A DNA stretch of 64,000 nt from Periplaneta americana (GCF_040183065.1 NC_091117.1:105559501-105623500), one strand, 5' to 3'. Counted from the first letter of the stretch, positions 10,493-22,307 are shown. Notes: generated from the letters alone by a model not told the origin. Numbers and translations are program-made.

Positions 10493-10539
10493 GCACATGC
10501 TTACATAATTAACATGAGTAAGATCGCCATTTAATCAAT

Positions 10540-12335
10540 TGTTTGTAAAATCAATGTTACTTCCCTAAAAACAAGGCAGGCCTAATAACAGCATAGGCCT
10601 ACTTACAACAGTGAGAGTGAAAAAACATTAGCTACCTAGTGGTATATTTCTATAGAAAACAAGTCACTGTAAGCTCATCGGAATACACAATAAAAATCCG
10701 TTGATAAGAGGAGAGGACGAGAAAAATGCATGAGACCTCAGAAACAAGAAGTAAATGATTAAGGTTAGTACAAAAATAACGTGTTACCTTAGATTACGGC
10801 GATAAAATGGAAAAGAATAAAATCAAATTATTGCAAATAAAAATTGTTTAATGTATTAAAAATCAACGCTCTATATTTACCAAAAAATAAATTTACAATC
10901 CGTGTTTTACCAAAGTTATATCACAGGTTATTTACAATGTAAGGGCTTAAATATTCTTTAAGTGTGCTAAGGATACTTCTGATGAAGTTCGTGATATCGA
11001 CGTTGTTGCCTGATGCTTCAAAACCACAGGCATGGTTAGAGATTTTAATATCCAGGCCGATATCTTGAAAACAAGTACTACTATATAACCGTTTTTTTTA
11101 TAATGGGGAGATATGAATCGAAGTGAAATTAAAATGACAGGCAATTGTCTCATGCCTCCATGTTAATTATTGTACCAATGCACTTGATTAGAACCAGGTA
11201 CCTAGCTTTGAAGCTATTAGCCCTGTGGACTCACAGTATATTTGTTTCTCTGTTAAAAGATTTACATTTTACTACAATATTTACACTAATTTATTTTTTT
11301 ATGGGCACAAGGAAGAGCCTGGGAGGAACGAGAGAAGCATGTGGGGAAATTAGAGCGAAGGGAGCAGATTCATGGCCCATTTCTTTTAGGTTTCATCCTG
11401 ATATTTGTCATATCATCCAAGGGAAACCACGGAAAAACCTTGGGCAGGCTTAACTATCGCAGGCTACTGACGACAAGTCAATTGGGGGGTGGGAGGGGGG
11501 AGAAGAAGCGTACTCGGGCGTTGCACTTTATTGATAAAACATGTACATTATTTATTATCATTTTTAATAATGTATTCCTAAAGGAGATAGCAACAATAGT
11601 CTATTAGGCCTATAACACTTATTCTTTAAATCCATCACCGATGATTCACTTTAAGTCCATGTCTTATTGTTTAGTTTTCAAATTTTGTTGTCGTTCCAAG
11701 CTAGAACGTGGAGTACTCTTGTAGGTCTTCTGTGTTTATCTAAAACTGGGTTGTTGTTACCCAAACTAGAAATTAATGGATTATTACTGTTGTATATGTC
11801 CAGTATCCTTGATTAGAAATATATTCTTCTACTGTCCAGATTAAGAGCTCTTTGTAACGTGTTATAATATTGTTTGAACCATAACGTTCGTATAAATGAC
11901 TCAAATTTCGATACGGAGCGAAATCAAAGGCGAATCACATATTGATTTAACACAAATCTGGTGTCAATTTGAACTAGGTGGCAACTCTGTACTTCCAACT
12001 CACGAAATGAAGGAAATGCAACGGGTTATCTTCTGCTTCGGCCTTACGGATTGGAGTCCGTGCAGGCGCGCGAGGTCCTATCCTGAGCGCAGGTCGGTAG
12101 AACTCATCAATCATATCGCACATCGGAAAGACGCGGAGTTCACCCCTCTGACTCGTCGGAAGACCGACTTACACTATATTCGTCTTTTCTTGATAGTCGA
12201 TAGATGTAAATAGGAAAACCTTGGAACAAGGCACAAATGTTAATCTTACAATTTCGAGCAGTGCAACTCCTTCATAGATGTTTATTTTTCTTTCATTACT
12301 GATAAATCAGAGAAATACGTAGGTTATCATCTAGC
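10540..12335. other. No gene recognised
   Basis: AT-rich DNA. An open frame at 11896-12213 on the plus strand (105 codons) covers a less AT-rich patch around 12040-12160. Its product matches no family I know and nothing marks it as coding. Confidence 0.4.
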
Positions 12336-12625
12336 CCAGCCATTTTCAACCGGTGTGCCGCGAATGATCCGCTGGTACACTCCGAGAAAATAGGTTGTCG
12401 TACCGAAAACTGGAAAAATAAAAGTGAAAAGACATAAAAAGAAAGTGAGTTCACGAGAGTCAACATTCAGGGAACGCTGCACAAATAAATATCCAGTAAA
12501 TACATTAATCCTAAAAACCCTATAAATTCCCCCTAATTTGGAACCACTGGTTTAGATTATATGAGTGTGCCGCGGGATTTTAGTTTACACCTTTAGTGTG
12601 CCAGCCACATGTTAAAAAAATTGAA
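12336..12625. repeat. Probable hAT-type MITE-like repeat
   Basis: CATTTTCAACCGGTGTGCCG near 12350 and the inverted-looking GTGTGCCAGCCACATG near 12596 frame about 280 bp containing GAACCACTGGTTT. The 'TTCAACCGGTGTGCCGCG' type of sequence is familiar from hAT-derived repeats. No clear TSD was found. Confidence 0.4.
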
Positions 12626-12656
12626 AAACGCTTATTTAGCTCTATAAAATAAATTT

Positions 12657-12664
12657 TATTATTA

Positions 12665-12701
<37 letters not shown>

Positions 12702-12702
12702 T
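12657..12702. repeat. (ATT)n microsatellite
   Basis: About 15 uninterrupted ATT units. Confidence 0.95.
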
Positions 12703-12727
12703 ACTATTATTATATACAATAACTTCT

Positions 12728-12975
12728 GCCTCTGATTGAGGTTCTGGCTGATATATACTACATCTATTATCAGACAGTACATCTCACTTGACGAAATGTG
12801 TCAGAGGAAGAACAAAATGCATCTGAAGTCTGATTAGTGTAATATGTAGCTAATCGACGATGTATGCAATGGAGGGGGGAAAGGAACTGGTCACCCTACC
12901 ACATTATCTCCTGGCCTAGTTGCCTTATAAGTGGTGCCTTGTTGGCATCACTTGTGAGGTTCAGACATGTTTTCT
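12728..12975 (+). repeat. Interspersed repeat family E, near full length
   Basis: Contains in order CCTCTGATTGAGGTTCTGGC, CAGTACATCTCACTTGACGA, GTCAGAGGAAGAACAA, GATGTATGCAATGGAGG, ATTATCTCCTGGCC and a GAGGTTCAGACATGT end. Related copies are at 1251, 20449 and 25180. No coding capacity. Confidence 0.8.
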
Positions 12976-13816
12976 AACAAATCGGACATCTGAAATTGTT
13001 TAGTGGTTCGATTTTGGATCAGTCCACTATTTATTATGAATTGTGTCTTATGCTGATTATTGATAATATTAAGTTCCATAAACTTGAGAATCCACATTTT
13101 AAACACTTTATTGAAAACTATAGGTTTAGAAAATATTTCCGACTCAACAACCATTCGTACACAATACTTACCCTCGTGTTATGAAATAACTTTAAATTCT
13201 ACACGATCAGCTGTTGATAACAATAAAAGCGTTAAACTAAAACTGAAGAGTGTCTGTCCTTGAAAAAAAATCCTGCTTATTCGAAACTCTATGAAGTTAA
13301 TATGAACTAAATTAATAGTGAACAGGCAGAAGATTATAAGAAATGAAAACTATTTCAAATTCGCAACAATTACATAGTGTGATGTGGATGAATATTTACT
13401 TGTTTGAGTGACGATCGAAACAGGTTTATATTTGACAATTAACGAATGTATGCAGTTATACATTGGAACAAAATTAATGATACTTAAAGTACACCATCTT
13501 TATTTAAAATGTATCACCATTTTCTACTACTAATAAAATGAAGTAAGTCGCTTTCGTAAATGAGGGGTTCAGAAGCTAAGGGGTACAAGTGCGTTAAACT
13601 TAATTTTGAGGAAACTTATGTCAAAATTAAGAAGTTATGAGAAATTCCACATGAAGTCTAGGTTTATTTTATTTCCTATTTTGGGTAAAGAAGATGTCAA
13701 AATATTTTTTGGGTACATGTAAGACAATCTGAACCATGAACAAACCATATTCATATTAATAATCAGATTACCTCAAATTATAATATGAAGTTATGATTAT
13801 TTATAACAATCTAATA
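12976..13816. other. No gene recognised
   Basis: AT-rich stretch. Short frames on opposite strands overlap around 12950-13260 without family similarity. Confidence 0.4.
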
Positions 13817-14445
13817 TTAATAAAAACACAATAACGGAAACGATCTGGAATTTTCTGGCAGAGAAACATGTATTGTTAGAAAGTTTTTGCGTTTTTTTTT
13901 ACTATTCGTCATAATCTGATTCCAATATTCCATCTTCGTTTTCCCCATTTTTGTCTTCTTCATAAAAATACATGGATAGTCTTCAGATTGAATGAATGGA
14001 AGTAGATCTATGAGATTTCTGTACTTTGCGATTATGATCTTCGGTGAATCTTTGTAAAGTGGCTTTAAGTGAGCTTTACCAGGGGTCGTACCTTGCTCTT
14101 CACGCTTTTTCAGGTCAAGTGCATTAAATTCCATGTCTTCATTGATGGTTGTCTTGTAGAAGAACTCATATGGCGAATCCTTCTCAAAATGAAACCAAAC
14201 TATCTGGTGAATTTCTTTTACCAGTTCCTTAATGTATTTGTTCATGTCTTCAGTAGAAAAAAGTATTTCGTTGTCACTTTTACAACCGAAAATAGCTTAC
14301 TTGCCTTGTGAATCACATCAATCCAGTCACTGGGGAAAAAATGTATGGTGATTGTTTGTTATTTCTCCACCATACCAAAATCTTGATCACACTCCATAAA
14401 GGAGTGATCAGACACCGGAAACGTATGGTCTACTGTGTTAAAATA
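13817..14445 (-). pseudogene. DUF7869-like transposon-associated protein, C-terminal fragment
   Basis: Upstream on the minus strand, 14440-14250 reads FPVSDHSFMECDQDFG, a stop, then FFPSDWIDVIHKASKLFSV. In another frame, 14245-13817 reads EFNALDLKKREEQ, LKPLYKDSPKIIIAKY and LIDLLPFIQSEDYPCIF. The 'GHSF..CD.DFG.IE' motif, the 'P.DW..VI' segment and a 'K..DLL.L.PFI' ending characterise a DDE-like protein family common in arthropod and cnidarian repeats (DUF7869), recognised from memory. At least one stop and one frameshift break it, and the catalytic N-terminal part is missing. Confidence 0.5.
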
Positions 14446-14496
14446 ACAATTACAATCAAAACAGTAATGAAACTTGTCATAAAAATAACATTCCAG

Positions 14497-16140
14497 CAGT
14501 AGCGGCTCGTCGTAGAGAAAATAGGTGAAGTGCTGTTCACATACAGAAATGCATGAACAGTTTTGCTAATATAATGAGAAGGCCTACTACTCGTAAACTA
14601 CGTACAGTTTTACTAGTTCTGGAACACATGCAAACAGGAAAACTAATTTATTTCAGGACTCACCCAATTTCTTGCATACAAAATCAATCCTCCTATCTTT
14701 TAAAGCAGCAAACCTGTCGATGATGTCTTCATAAAATGTCTCAGTTCAACTGAGGATGGACAGTATATCTCTATGCAAAGCTATGGAGCTAATGATGAAA
14801 GTCTCTTCTGTTATGTGGCATTCCAAATGAAATTTTCAATCTTTTCAAAGAGAAAAGCTTCTTTCATCGGAATAATTTAAGTTATTTTATACAACTTCCC
14901 TATTTTTAGCACTTTTTAAAACAAAGAACAAATGGAACTGTAGGACGTCCAGAATTTAAAACATCTTTTCCATCCTCATATTTATGTCTGCAAAACGGCA
15001 TTTCCAATATATTACAAACCGTGCCATTTTCGAGATACATATTTCATACTCATTTATCAATATTTTCTATGTACCGGTACGCAAGTATTTTCATAATAGC
15101 ACTATAGTGATTAAACATACAATATACACTACGATGCAGGATTAATGCACTATATACACTTATCACTAATATACTCTAAATACATGCCAAACTTTCAGAA
15201 CGGCCCCGAGGTTCACTCAGCCTCCTATAAAATTGAGTACCGCGTCTTTCCCGGGGATAAAAGGCGGTCAGAGCGTGGTGCCGACCACACCAAGGTCATG
15301 GAAAGCATGGGGCTCTACCTCCATGCCCCTCAAGTGCCTTCATGGCATGCTACGGGGATACCTTTACCTTTATACTCTAAATACATACTAATATACTAAA
15401 CTACATGTGTACATTTACGCGCGCGTTAAACTTTCAAGTACAAGAGCTGGAACAAAACTGGCAAACTCATGAGAAGAAATAATACACCCGGCGAAAAACA
15501 ACTTTTAAACTTTACGAATGTATGTGACGTGCAGTCCTGATAAAATAACATATAGCCAGCTATAATTTACCGCAGCAGGGGTGGCTGCGTGGACACAAGG
15601 AATGAGAATACTTTTCTCGAGTCAGGTAGTAGGCCTACATACTGTAAAATTTCACAGCCCTTCAACAATAGCCCCCGGCCTTGGAGACCAGCTTCAACCC
15701 TTCTGTACCATTAGGTCTGCAAACTGGTTACTCCACCTACAACAAGTCTTGACAGTTCTCCGTAACTGAAAGACTCAGAAACGCACTTCAGTCATACAAT
15801 CTTTCTTTAGTGCGTGACGTCACGTTACCATGGAAACCAAGTGCTGTATGAGAATGGGAGCCCAAAAATTTTCACCTCTACAGTACAATTATTATAGGTT
15901 TCAATAGACACCGCTCGGCGCTCGTAACAGTTGGCATTATTCTATTCAGCGGACGGTTACAGGTACTATTTTTATAACTAAACACTGTTCATGACGACTG
16001 AAAATAAAACTTTTTTTTTTATTTTAGAAATACGGAACCGGTAATAACTAGAATTAATTATTAATACGAGATAAAATTGTGTTTTACACGTAAATAGGTG
16101 AAATGGTACTTCACCTACTTCACCTGAATAACCGCCCCTG
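14497..16140. mobile_element. Decayed hAT element with perfect TSD
   Basis: The 8-bp TSD CATTCCAG flanks it exactly (14489-14496 and 16141-16148). The left end is CAGTAGCGGCTCGTCG; the right end read on the minus strand is CAGGGGCGGTTATTC. Both ends carry AGGTGAAGT-like subterminal motifs (near 14522 and inverted near 16111). On the minus strand around 14690-14900 a frame reads ETFYEDIIDRFAALKDRRID, resembling ZMYM/DUF4371-type hAT transposases. A LINE/SINE-like repeat (15196-15371) sits inside. No complete gene remains. Confidence 0.85.
15196..15371 (+). repeat. Interspersed retroposon fragment
   Basis: Contains GTCTTTCCCGGGGATAAAAG, GGTCAGAGCGTGGTGCCGAC and ends GGGATACCTTTACCTTTATA. I recognise this as a high-copy insect repeat whose 3' end carries short ACCTTT-like repeats, consistent with a LINE or SINE tail. 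No TSD identified. Confidence 0.6.
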
Positions 16141-16479
16141 CATTCCAGCAACATAACCTCAAAATGATATTTTTCTAAATATTGTCACAAGCACTAGAGA
16201 CTAAAATAAAGAAAGCGACAAAAGCTTACTATGATTATTATCATTCATGATTATATGTATTTTCCAAATTTCAAGATTTTACTTGCTTTTGTTTGTGAGA
16301 AAACAATACGATACACATAGGCACCTCAAACACACGTCTTCTATAACTAACCAAATCCTGGTGCATATACCATGACACTTTCCAACATCAGCCAAAGAAG
16401 TACAAGTGCACTTGTACCCCTTTACCATAAATATTTCCTTTGTTACTGGTAACTCGATTTTCCTTGGCACCATCGGAGA

Positions 16480-16751
16480 GTCCACACCTGTGGAGTAACG
16501 GTCAGCGCGCCTGGCCGCGAAACCAGGTGGCCCGGGTTCGAATCCCAGTCGGGGCAAGTTACCTGGTTGAGGTTTTTTCCGGGGTTTTCCCTCACCCAAT
16601 ACGAGCAAATGCTGGATAACTTTCGGTGCTGGACCCCGGACTCATTTCACCGTCATTATCACCTTCATCTCATTCAGACATTCAGAAGCTAAATAACCTG
16701 AGATGTTGACACAGCGTCGTAAAATAATCAATAAAATAAAAAATAAATAAA
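16480..16751 (+). mobile_element. tRNA-headed SINE, family A, full length
   Basis: An 11-bp TSD, ACCATCGGAGA, flanks it (16469-16479 and 16752-16762). The A box lies in GTGGAGTAACGGTCAGCG and the B box in the canonical GGTTCGAATCCC. The body includes GGGGTTTTCCCTCACCC and GCAAATGCTGGATAAC, and the tail is (AATAA)n-like. It should be transcribed by RNA polymerase III. Minus-strand relatives lie at 29287 and 31224. Confidence 0.92.
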
Positions 16752-16762
16752 ACCATCGGAGA

Positions 16763-17209
16763 TGAGCACTAGTTCGATATTTATTTATATTCCTTTACCA
16801 CAACATTTTCAGATGCTTGAGGTAACCAAAGTTGCACTAAACTCATTTTTCACAATTTTGTCACTTGTACCCCTTTGTTTCCGACCCCCTCAAATGTGTG
16901 TTGTACCGTATTTGCTTTAGTCACCTGATTATACCGAGCAATGTTTTGATTAAAGCATAGCAGTGCTCCGTACAAGTCCCTGTATTACCCTAAGTTGTAA
17001 ACAACACGACTACGTAGTGAACGTCATAGGTTCGGTGTGCGTGCTTCCATCCGTAGAGGATTTCCCCAGCTGTAGGGTAAATTTTCACTTAATATCATAA
17101 TCGTAGGATTCATCTCGCCAAGATACTAATTGCATGGGCACTAGATAACATCGTAGTTGGTATAGCATCGTTAAACAATCTTATACATTTTTGATAACTT
17201 AAAGTAAAT
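16763..17209. other. No gene recognised
   Basis: Unique-looking sequence between two SINEs. Confidence 0.4.
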
Positions 17210-17705
17210 AATGGCCGCGTCTGTGTTGGCGCTCTGGTCTTCCATTCAGGCGACCCGAGTTCAATCCCCGCCCAGGTCGTGATGGAATTTGTAGTGGATA
17301 AAGCACACGTTGCAAAGATAGTTTTCTCGGGTACTCCTGTTTCCCTCTATCATTCCACCAATACTCTCCACCTCCCCTCATTTCACCTATCATCTGCAAT
17401 AGTAAAAAGAGGCTGGGGTGAATTCTCGGAGTAGTACGAATTTTCGATTCTGATACACGAAGGGTTTAGAGCCCGGGCACCTGAGGCTTATCAGGTTATT
17501 CGTTCACGAAGCGGGACCTGACTGTATCAGGGCCTGAGGCAGAATGGCCCACCTGGCAGCGTCGGATTCACAAATGCCACCCAGGGCACCTGTCGGACTT
17601 AGAAAATGATCGCATATAAGGGGCACAATGGACCAAACCGTATCTAAGTGTACAGATCCGCCCCGGGTCAGCCTTCGTCAAATCCAAGCCAAGCCAAAAT
17701 TCAAT
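17210..17705 (+). mobile_element. Long tRNA-headed SINE (family D)
   Basis: GGCCGCGTCTGTGTTGGCGC begins a tRNA-like head and AGTTCAATCCCCGCCC is a B box. A moderately GC-rich, roughly 430-bp body follows, ending near CAAATCCAAGCCAAGCC. Only one copy is in the window, and its boundaries are approximate because no TSD was found. Confidence 0.6.
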
Positions 17706-18378
17706 TATGCGAGTATGTTTGCATATGTCCAATTACAGGAAGAAATTTTAATCGTTTGTTCATTAATTTATTATTTCTATGGTCTACAGTTAACTTCCTT
17801 TCGTAATTGTCACACGCCTGAGCGCTTTCTATCTGAATTACGATAGTCCAAGCTTCGCTTTCGTAAGAGTATTGGTTGTTTGTGTTTCATTAAACCTATT
17901 CACCAAATTTAGTACGTTTTTCTACATGAAAGTAGCAGACCGGGAAATTTACGTCTAATGATTTTCCTTGTTTTGCCATGCAATTTCTTTTTTTTTCGCA
18001 TGTACGTTTTCAATATTGGACATGCCTGTTTTATGAGTAAACACTAAAAATGCCGATTCGAGTGTTTTCGCGAATTCTTCTTCCCTTATCTGCATTGCTG
18101 GTGAATCCCCTGATGCTTAGCTTATTTCATCACTCCTGGCTGGTGTTTCTGTTTACGTTACCCTTCAGGCATTAGCTCTTATTGTGTTCGTGCCAAGAGA
18201 GAGGGAACGAGTGAAAGAGAGACAGACATCATCACGTGAAAACTGCGTGTTTGGTGAATCCCCGTCCCCTGAAATTAGTTGTGCCAGTCTGTAGTGTGTT
18301 CTTCACAGCCGGTAGTAAAGGCATTCAGTAAGTCAGCTAGGAATAAGTGCAGTTTATTGCATTGTGTTATGTTTTGCA
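17706..18378. other. No gene recognised
   Basis: AT-rich sequence without a supported gene or repeat. Confidence 0.4.
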
Positions 18379-18572
18379 ATGGTTACATATTCAGTGCGTG
18401 AACAAGTACACATTATATATTTTCAAAACGTACATACGGAAAAATAGATCGTGTGGCAGAACAGGGAAACATTACACGTAGATTCCCTGGCCGCCTAGTT
18501 CCGTGTAGAAACACAATATTGGTACTAAATTTAGTGAATAGGCTTAATGAAACAGGTTCTGTGAATGTTATG
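18379..18572 (+). pseudogene. Mariner-like transposase N-terminal HTH fragment
   Basis: ATG opens the frame MVTYSVREQVHIIYFQNV, which soon hits a stop. In another frame FPGRLVPCRNTILVLNLVNR and LNETGSVN follow. 'RfPgR..P.r.tI..lv.r..eTGSV' is the helix-turn-helix of the DUF4817 mariner-like group. No DDE domain follows. It is separate from the better preserved element beginning at 18790. Confidence 0.6.
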
Positions 18573-18789
18573 TGAATTAAGTATCACACAAGATGGGCAA
18601 CAGTTCCAGCAGCTACTATAAGGAGAGTGAGTACCGAATGGTATTGATATAACATAGTACGTATGTTCTAATCCACCGGAGCGCCAAATTTGCGGATGCA
18701 AGCAGCGGTGTTAGCGGGGGGTACCTACTGCTGGTCGGCCGACAGAGAAATCGGCAACGTTCGCTAGGACTCACTGCATACGTACTATA

Positions 18790-20279
18790 CAGGGTGTTTA
18801 AAAAATACGGGGCATAATTTCAGGTATGTATTTCCCACATGTAGACAATCAAAACAGTTCATTACAACATGTGTCCGGAAATGCTTCATTTCCGAGTTAT
18901 GGCCTTCACAACATTGAAATTCACCTGAACGTTTTTCTTTCCGCAGGTCGTTGTCATTACAGAAGATGTTCAAAATGTCCATCTTCTGCTTGAATACAGA
19001 CCTCACATCGATGTCTCATTGACCTGCGAACACGATCCCAAACTCCAGGAGTATTGCTTATGTCCTCAGAACATGCCACAATTCGATTCCGAAGGGATTC
19101 CAAATCAGGCACCGGAGACGAATAAACCAATGATTTTAAATGGCCTCACAAGTAGAAATCGAGAGGGTTCAGATCAGGTGAGCGTGGAGGCCAAGCAATT
19201 GGGCCACCTCTACCTATCCATCGATCAGGAAACCTTCGATCCAAGTACCGGCGAGCCGTACGACTGAAGTGTGCAGGAGCGCCATCATGCAAGAAGTGAA
19301 TGTGTTGACGATTGATCAGTGGAGTGTCTTCTAAAACATGAGGTATGGTGTTTTCCAGGAAGTTTGTGTATACCTGCCCCGTAAGTCTGTTTACAAGTAC
19401 ATGGCGTCCAACTAATCGATCACCAATGATACCGGCCCACATGTTGAGGGAGAACCGCACCTGGTGATGAGATGGAACACTTGCACGTGGGTTTTCATAC
19501 GCCCATACATGCTGATTGTGGAAATTTGTTATGCCATCTCGTGTGAACTGTGCTTCATCTGTAAATAATACTAAGGCAGGAAAGTTTGGATTTACACCAC
19601 ACTGCTGCAAGAACCACTGACAGAACCTAACTCGTGCAGGTTAATCTGCTGGTGACAGGGCCTGTATACGTTGCAAATGATAAGGATACAATTGATACTC
19701 TTTCAACAGTCTCCAGACAGTCGTATGAGGAACATTGACTTGCAACGCTACCCTTCGTGTGCTGATAGAAGGAGTCATGTTCACAGCCTCCAGAATCTCC
19801 TCCTGTACTTCTGGAGTTGTAGATCTTGGTCGTCCCCTTCCCTAACCAGGAGAGTTAAATTTTCCATACTCGCACAGACGGTAATGGAGATGTACAAATA
19901 TCTTCCGATCTGGACATTGTCGCTGTGGGTGACCTCTCCTGGTACAAACGACGAGCCAGCGCAGCATTGCCGTCCGCCTTACCGTACATGAAGTGTATCT
20001 CTGCCAGCTCTTGATTTGAATACATGTCGCACAGTCTAACGCCTACACAACACTGAATGTAACCTTCGCCTCGGAATGAACTGTCAGAGTGCCCTCTTAA
20101 TGTCTGCTTTGACGGCAACGACCTGCGGAAAGAAAAACGTTCCGGTGAATTTCAATGTCGTGAAGGCCATAACTCGGAAATAAAGCATTTCCGGACACAT
20201 GTTGTAATGAACTATTTTGATTGTCTACATGTGGGAAATATATACCTGAAATTATGCCCCGTATTTTTTAAACACTCTC
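18790..20279 (-). mobile_element. Mariner-like element with about 170-bp inverted repeats
   Basis: The left end CAGGGTGTTTAAAAAATACG matches the right end GAGAGTGTTTAAAAAATACG read on the minus strand. The match continues with few differences for about 170 bp (18790-18960 and 20112-20279), including CATAATTTCAGGTAT and AACATGTGTCCGGAAATG. TA flanks both ends (18788-18789 and 20280-20281). A damaged transposase gene fills the interior. The 1490-bp length suits an autonomous Tc1/mariner-type element. Confidence 0.92.
18957..20118 (-). pseudogene. DUF4817-type mariner-like transposase, damaged
   Basis: The N-terminal part (20073-19855) reads SNQELAEIHFMYGKADGNAA, the DUF4817 helix-turn-helix start, before the frame is lost. 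A middle HTH segment with TRRVALQVNVPHTTVWRLLK is visible in another frame. From 19610 a long frame carries the catalytic region: LFTDEAQFTRDG, FLHDGAPAHFS and WPPRSPDLNPLDFYL. Then a single in-frame TGA, most simply from Trp, interrupts it before GHLKSLVYSSPVPDLESL and the natural end EDGHFEHLL at 18960. The DDE residues are intact; one stop and at least one frameshift kill the gene. Confidence 0.88.
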
Positions 20280-20448
20280 TAATTGCTGCATTAAGTCAAG
20301 CACTGAAATTATAATGTATGTAAATATTCTGGAAAACGAGTAAATACTTGATTGCTAGGTTAACATGCACAGTAACAGAGCGATAATTTGAATTCTATTT
20401 GTGTTATCGTGTAATTTATTGTATTAACGATACCTCATTTTAAAATTA

Positions 20449-20830
20449 CCTCTGATTGAGGTTGTGGCTGATATGTACATCTATTATCAGGCAGTACATC
20501 TCACTTGACTATGTGTCAGAGGAAGAACAATTATTCATGTTTCATCCCAAACTCTTTCAGTTAATTTTTATGAAAGATCTGGACTAGTTTTTATCCACAG
20601 GACTACGGGCTGAGCGAGTTTTCAAGTGACATGCATAATAATAAGAACTTTTAGACAAGGATTGGCATTGTTTTAGAAGAAAAAATTGTCTGTACATATA
20701 TCTGAAATCTGATTAGTGTACTACGTTACTAGTCAGCGATGTATGCAATGGAGGGGAAAAGGAATTGGCCACACTACCCCATTATCTCCTGGCTTTGTTG
20801 CCTCATGAGTGATGCCTTGTTAGTGTCGCT
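20449..20830 (+). repeat. Interspersed repeat family E, copy carrying an extra segment
   Basis: The first part (20449-20535) and second part (about 20695-20830, with GCGATGTATGCAATGGAGG) match the copy at 12728. Some 140-160 bp of unrelated sequence between GAAGAACAATTATTC and TCTGAAATCTGATTAG is absent from that copy, so something inserted here. Confidence 0.7.
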
Positions 20831-20839
20831 CCTGATCAC

Positions 20840-22029
20840 ACACAACAGATTGATCAGTCTAATACACTTACAAGACAACTTTTATCAGTTTCACTACGCT
20901 GCCATCTACCGACTGCAAAAGAAGTCACGTTATAACCCTGATGGAATTGCATGGAATAATAGCTTGCAAGTGTACTTCCATCTAGCGGTCGTTACAAAAG
21001 AAATTCACTTTCGACAGTAGAGATCCTAGTAGTTGTTACAGTTTATATATAGCCATTTCATTACATGGGAATAGCCGATCTGATATATGCTCATTTCAAT
21101 CATGGGTGTCACTTATGATGTTCCAACCTGTCTTCGAACAATTGACTCAACAACATTATAAAATAGGCCTATTAGTTCTTGGTTTTAATGGTTAAAGTGG
21201 TTGTCATTCCTATGACAAAGTCGGCGATCCCGGGTTGATTGTCAAGATTCATCAGTCTTCAATGATGACTGAGTTTCCGTGTGTTTTCTATTTATTCTGT
21301 GTTAACTCAAACGGAGGATTTCAGCTCTGCTGAACACATAACACAGTTGAAAATTCACAACTCTGAGAATTAGCATAATGGCGAGTGATAAGGACTGAGA
21401 TATGCAACAATAGACCAAGCGAGAATTAAAAAAAATTTGAAATACTTGAACAAATCTGTTGTTGGCTGGATAATTTAACTCATAAAAAATCAAGAATGCG
21501 ATATCTCCACTCTACTACCATTTATAAGCAAAATTCGTTTATTGAATAAAATGTATTTATTTATTTATTTTACTTTGCAATATTAAATCAACTGCTGTTC
21601 TGTAATTAATAATCGGTTAGCCTTTTTTATTGTTACTTGTGATATTTTTGTAATGGTATCAATGTTACAATAAGCTACTTCTTGCATAAAATATTTAATA
21701 AATAATCAGATTTACTTCAATGGTGAATATCTCGAAAACATATTTTTGTCGGTTGGTCTCTTATTGCGTAACTCCATCGAATTATACACGTCTCTCTCTC
21801 TTTGTAACAGGTACGGTGATCATCAAGTTGAAGTTACTTTCAGACGAAAGTTCCAAAATATTGAGATCTGCATGATCTTTTCACATACTGTATGTTTCTT
21901 TGAAATAACCGATACTGCAGCTAAGGTATGGAGACAAAGTAGCATTTTTCTTTTGAAGCCTGAACTTGAAAGCCAAGTCAGCGGACACGCGTGCAGGTAT
22001 TGATCACGTCAGACGCTTTAAAAGCGAAT
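20840..22029. other. No gene recognised
   Basis: AT-rich. A family E-like tail (ACTTATGATGTTCCAACCTG to AATTGACTCAACAAC) lies at about 21107-21155. No coding region supported. Confidence 0.4.
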
Positions 22030-22180
22030 CCATGTCGCAGGGCGCATGCTCCTTGTCGTTGTCTCGCGAGCCGCCGGCCGGCCGCGCCGCCGCTGCGTTT
22101 ATTTCGCGGATTTGTTCACTGCCGACATCACAATGCACGGGGATCGATTGTCAAATGTGCGACGCGCAACACTGCAGGCT
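22030..22180. other. CpG-rich patch in AT-rich surroundings
   Basis: Around 22065-22110 the sequence is almost entirely G and C (CCGCCGGCCGGCCGCGCCGC), rich in CpG, in an otherwise AT-rich region. Two overlapping frames cross it with no recognisable product. It could be a promoter or first-exon CpG patch, or part of an unknown repeat. Confidence 0.4.
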
Positions 22181-22258
22181 CATTAATTTGTTCGGTACAT
22201 CCATCTACTTAAACAAAGAAAAAATAAACTTTTTCATTAGGCAGCACCTGAATGTTTC

Positions 22259-22259
<1 letters not shown>

Positions 22260-22307
<48 letters not shown>

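Larger units (their letters stand above)
9914..10535 (+). mobile_element. Penelope-like remnant with inverted terminal arms
   Basis: Left arm 9914-10007 and right arm about 10445-10535 are inverted copies over roughly 90 bp. Both contain ATTAAATGGCGATCTT, then TTATGTAAGCATGTGCGGCT, then the ribozyme core. Between them is a GIY-YIG endonuclease remnant, the domain found C-terminal to the reverse transcriptase in most Penelope-like elements. The reverse transcriptase is missing. Inverted partial copies of the Penelope terminal repeat and hammerhead motifs within that repeat are known features of the group. Confidence 0.85.

Noticed and set aside
11896-12213. 105-codon open frame as a host gene
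   Set aside because: No known motif, no splice context and no coding signature beyond being open; chance is as likely.
16490-16560. tRNA-like sequence with canonical B box
   Set aside because: It lies at the head of a SINE with TSD and a non-tRNA body; acceptor stem and cloverleaf do not close.
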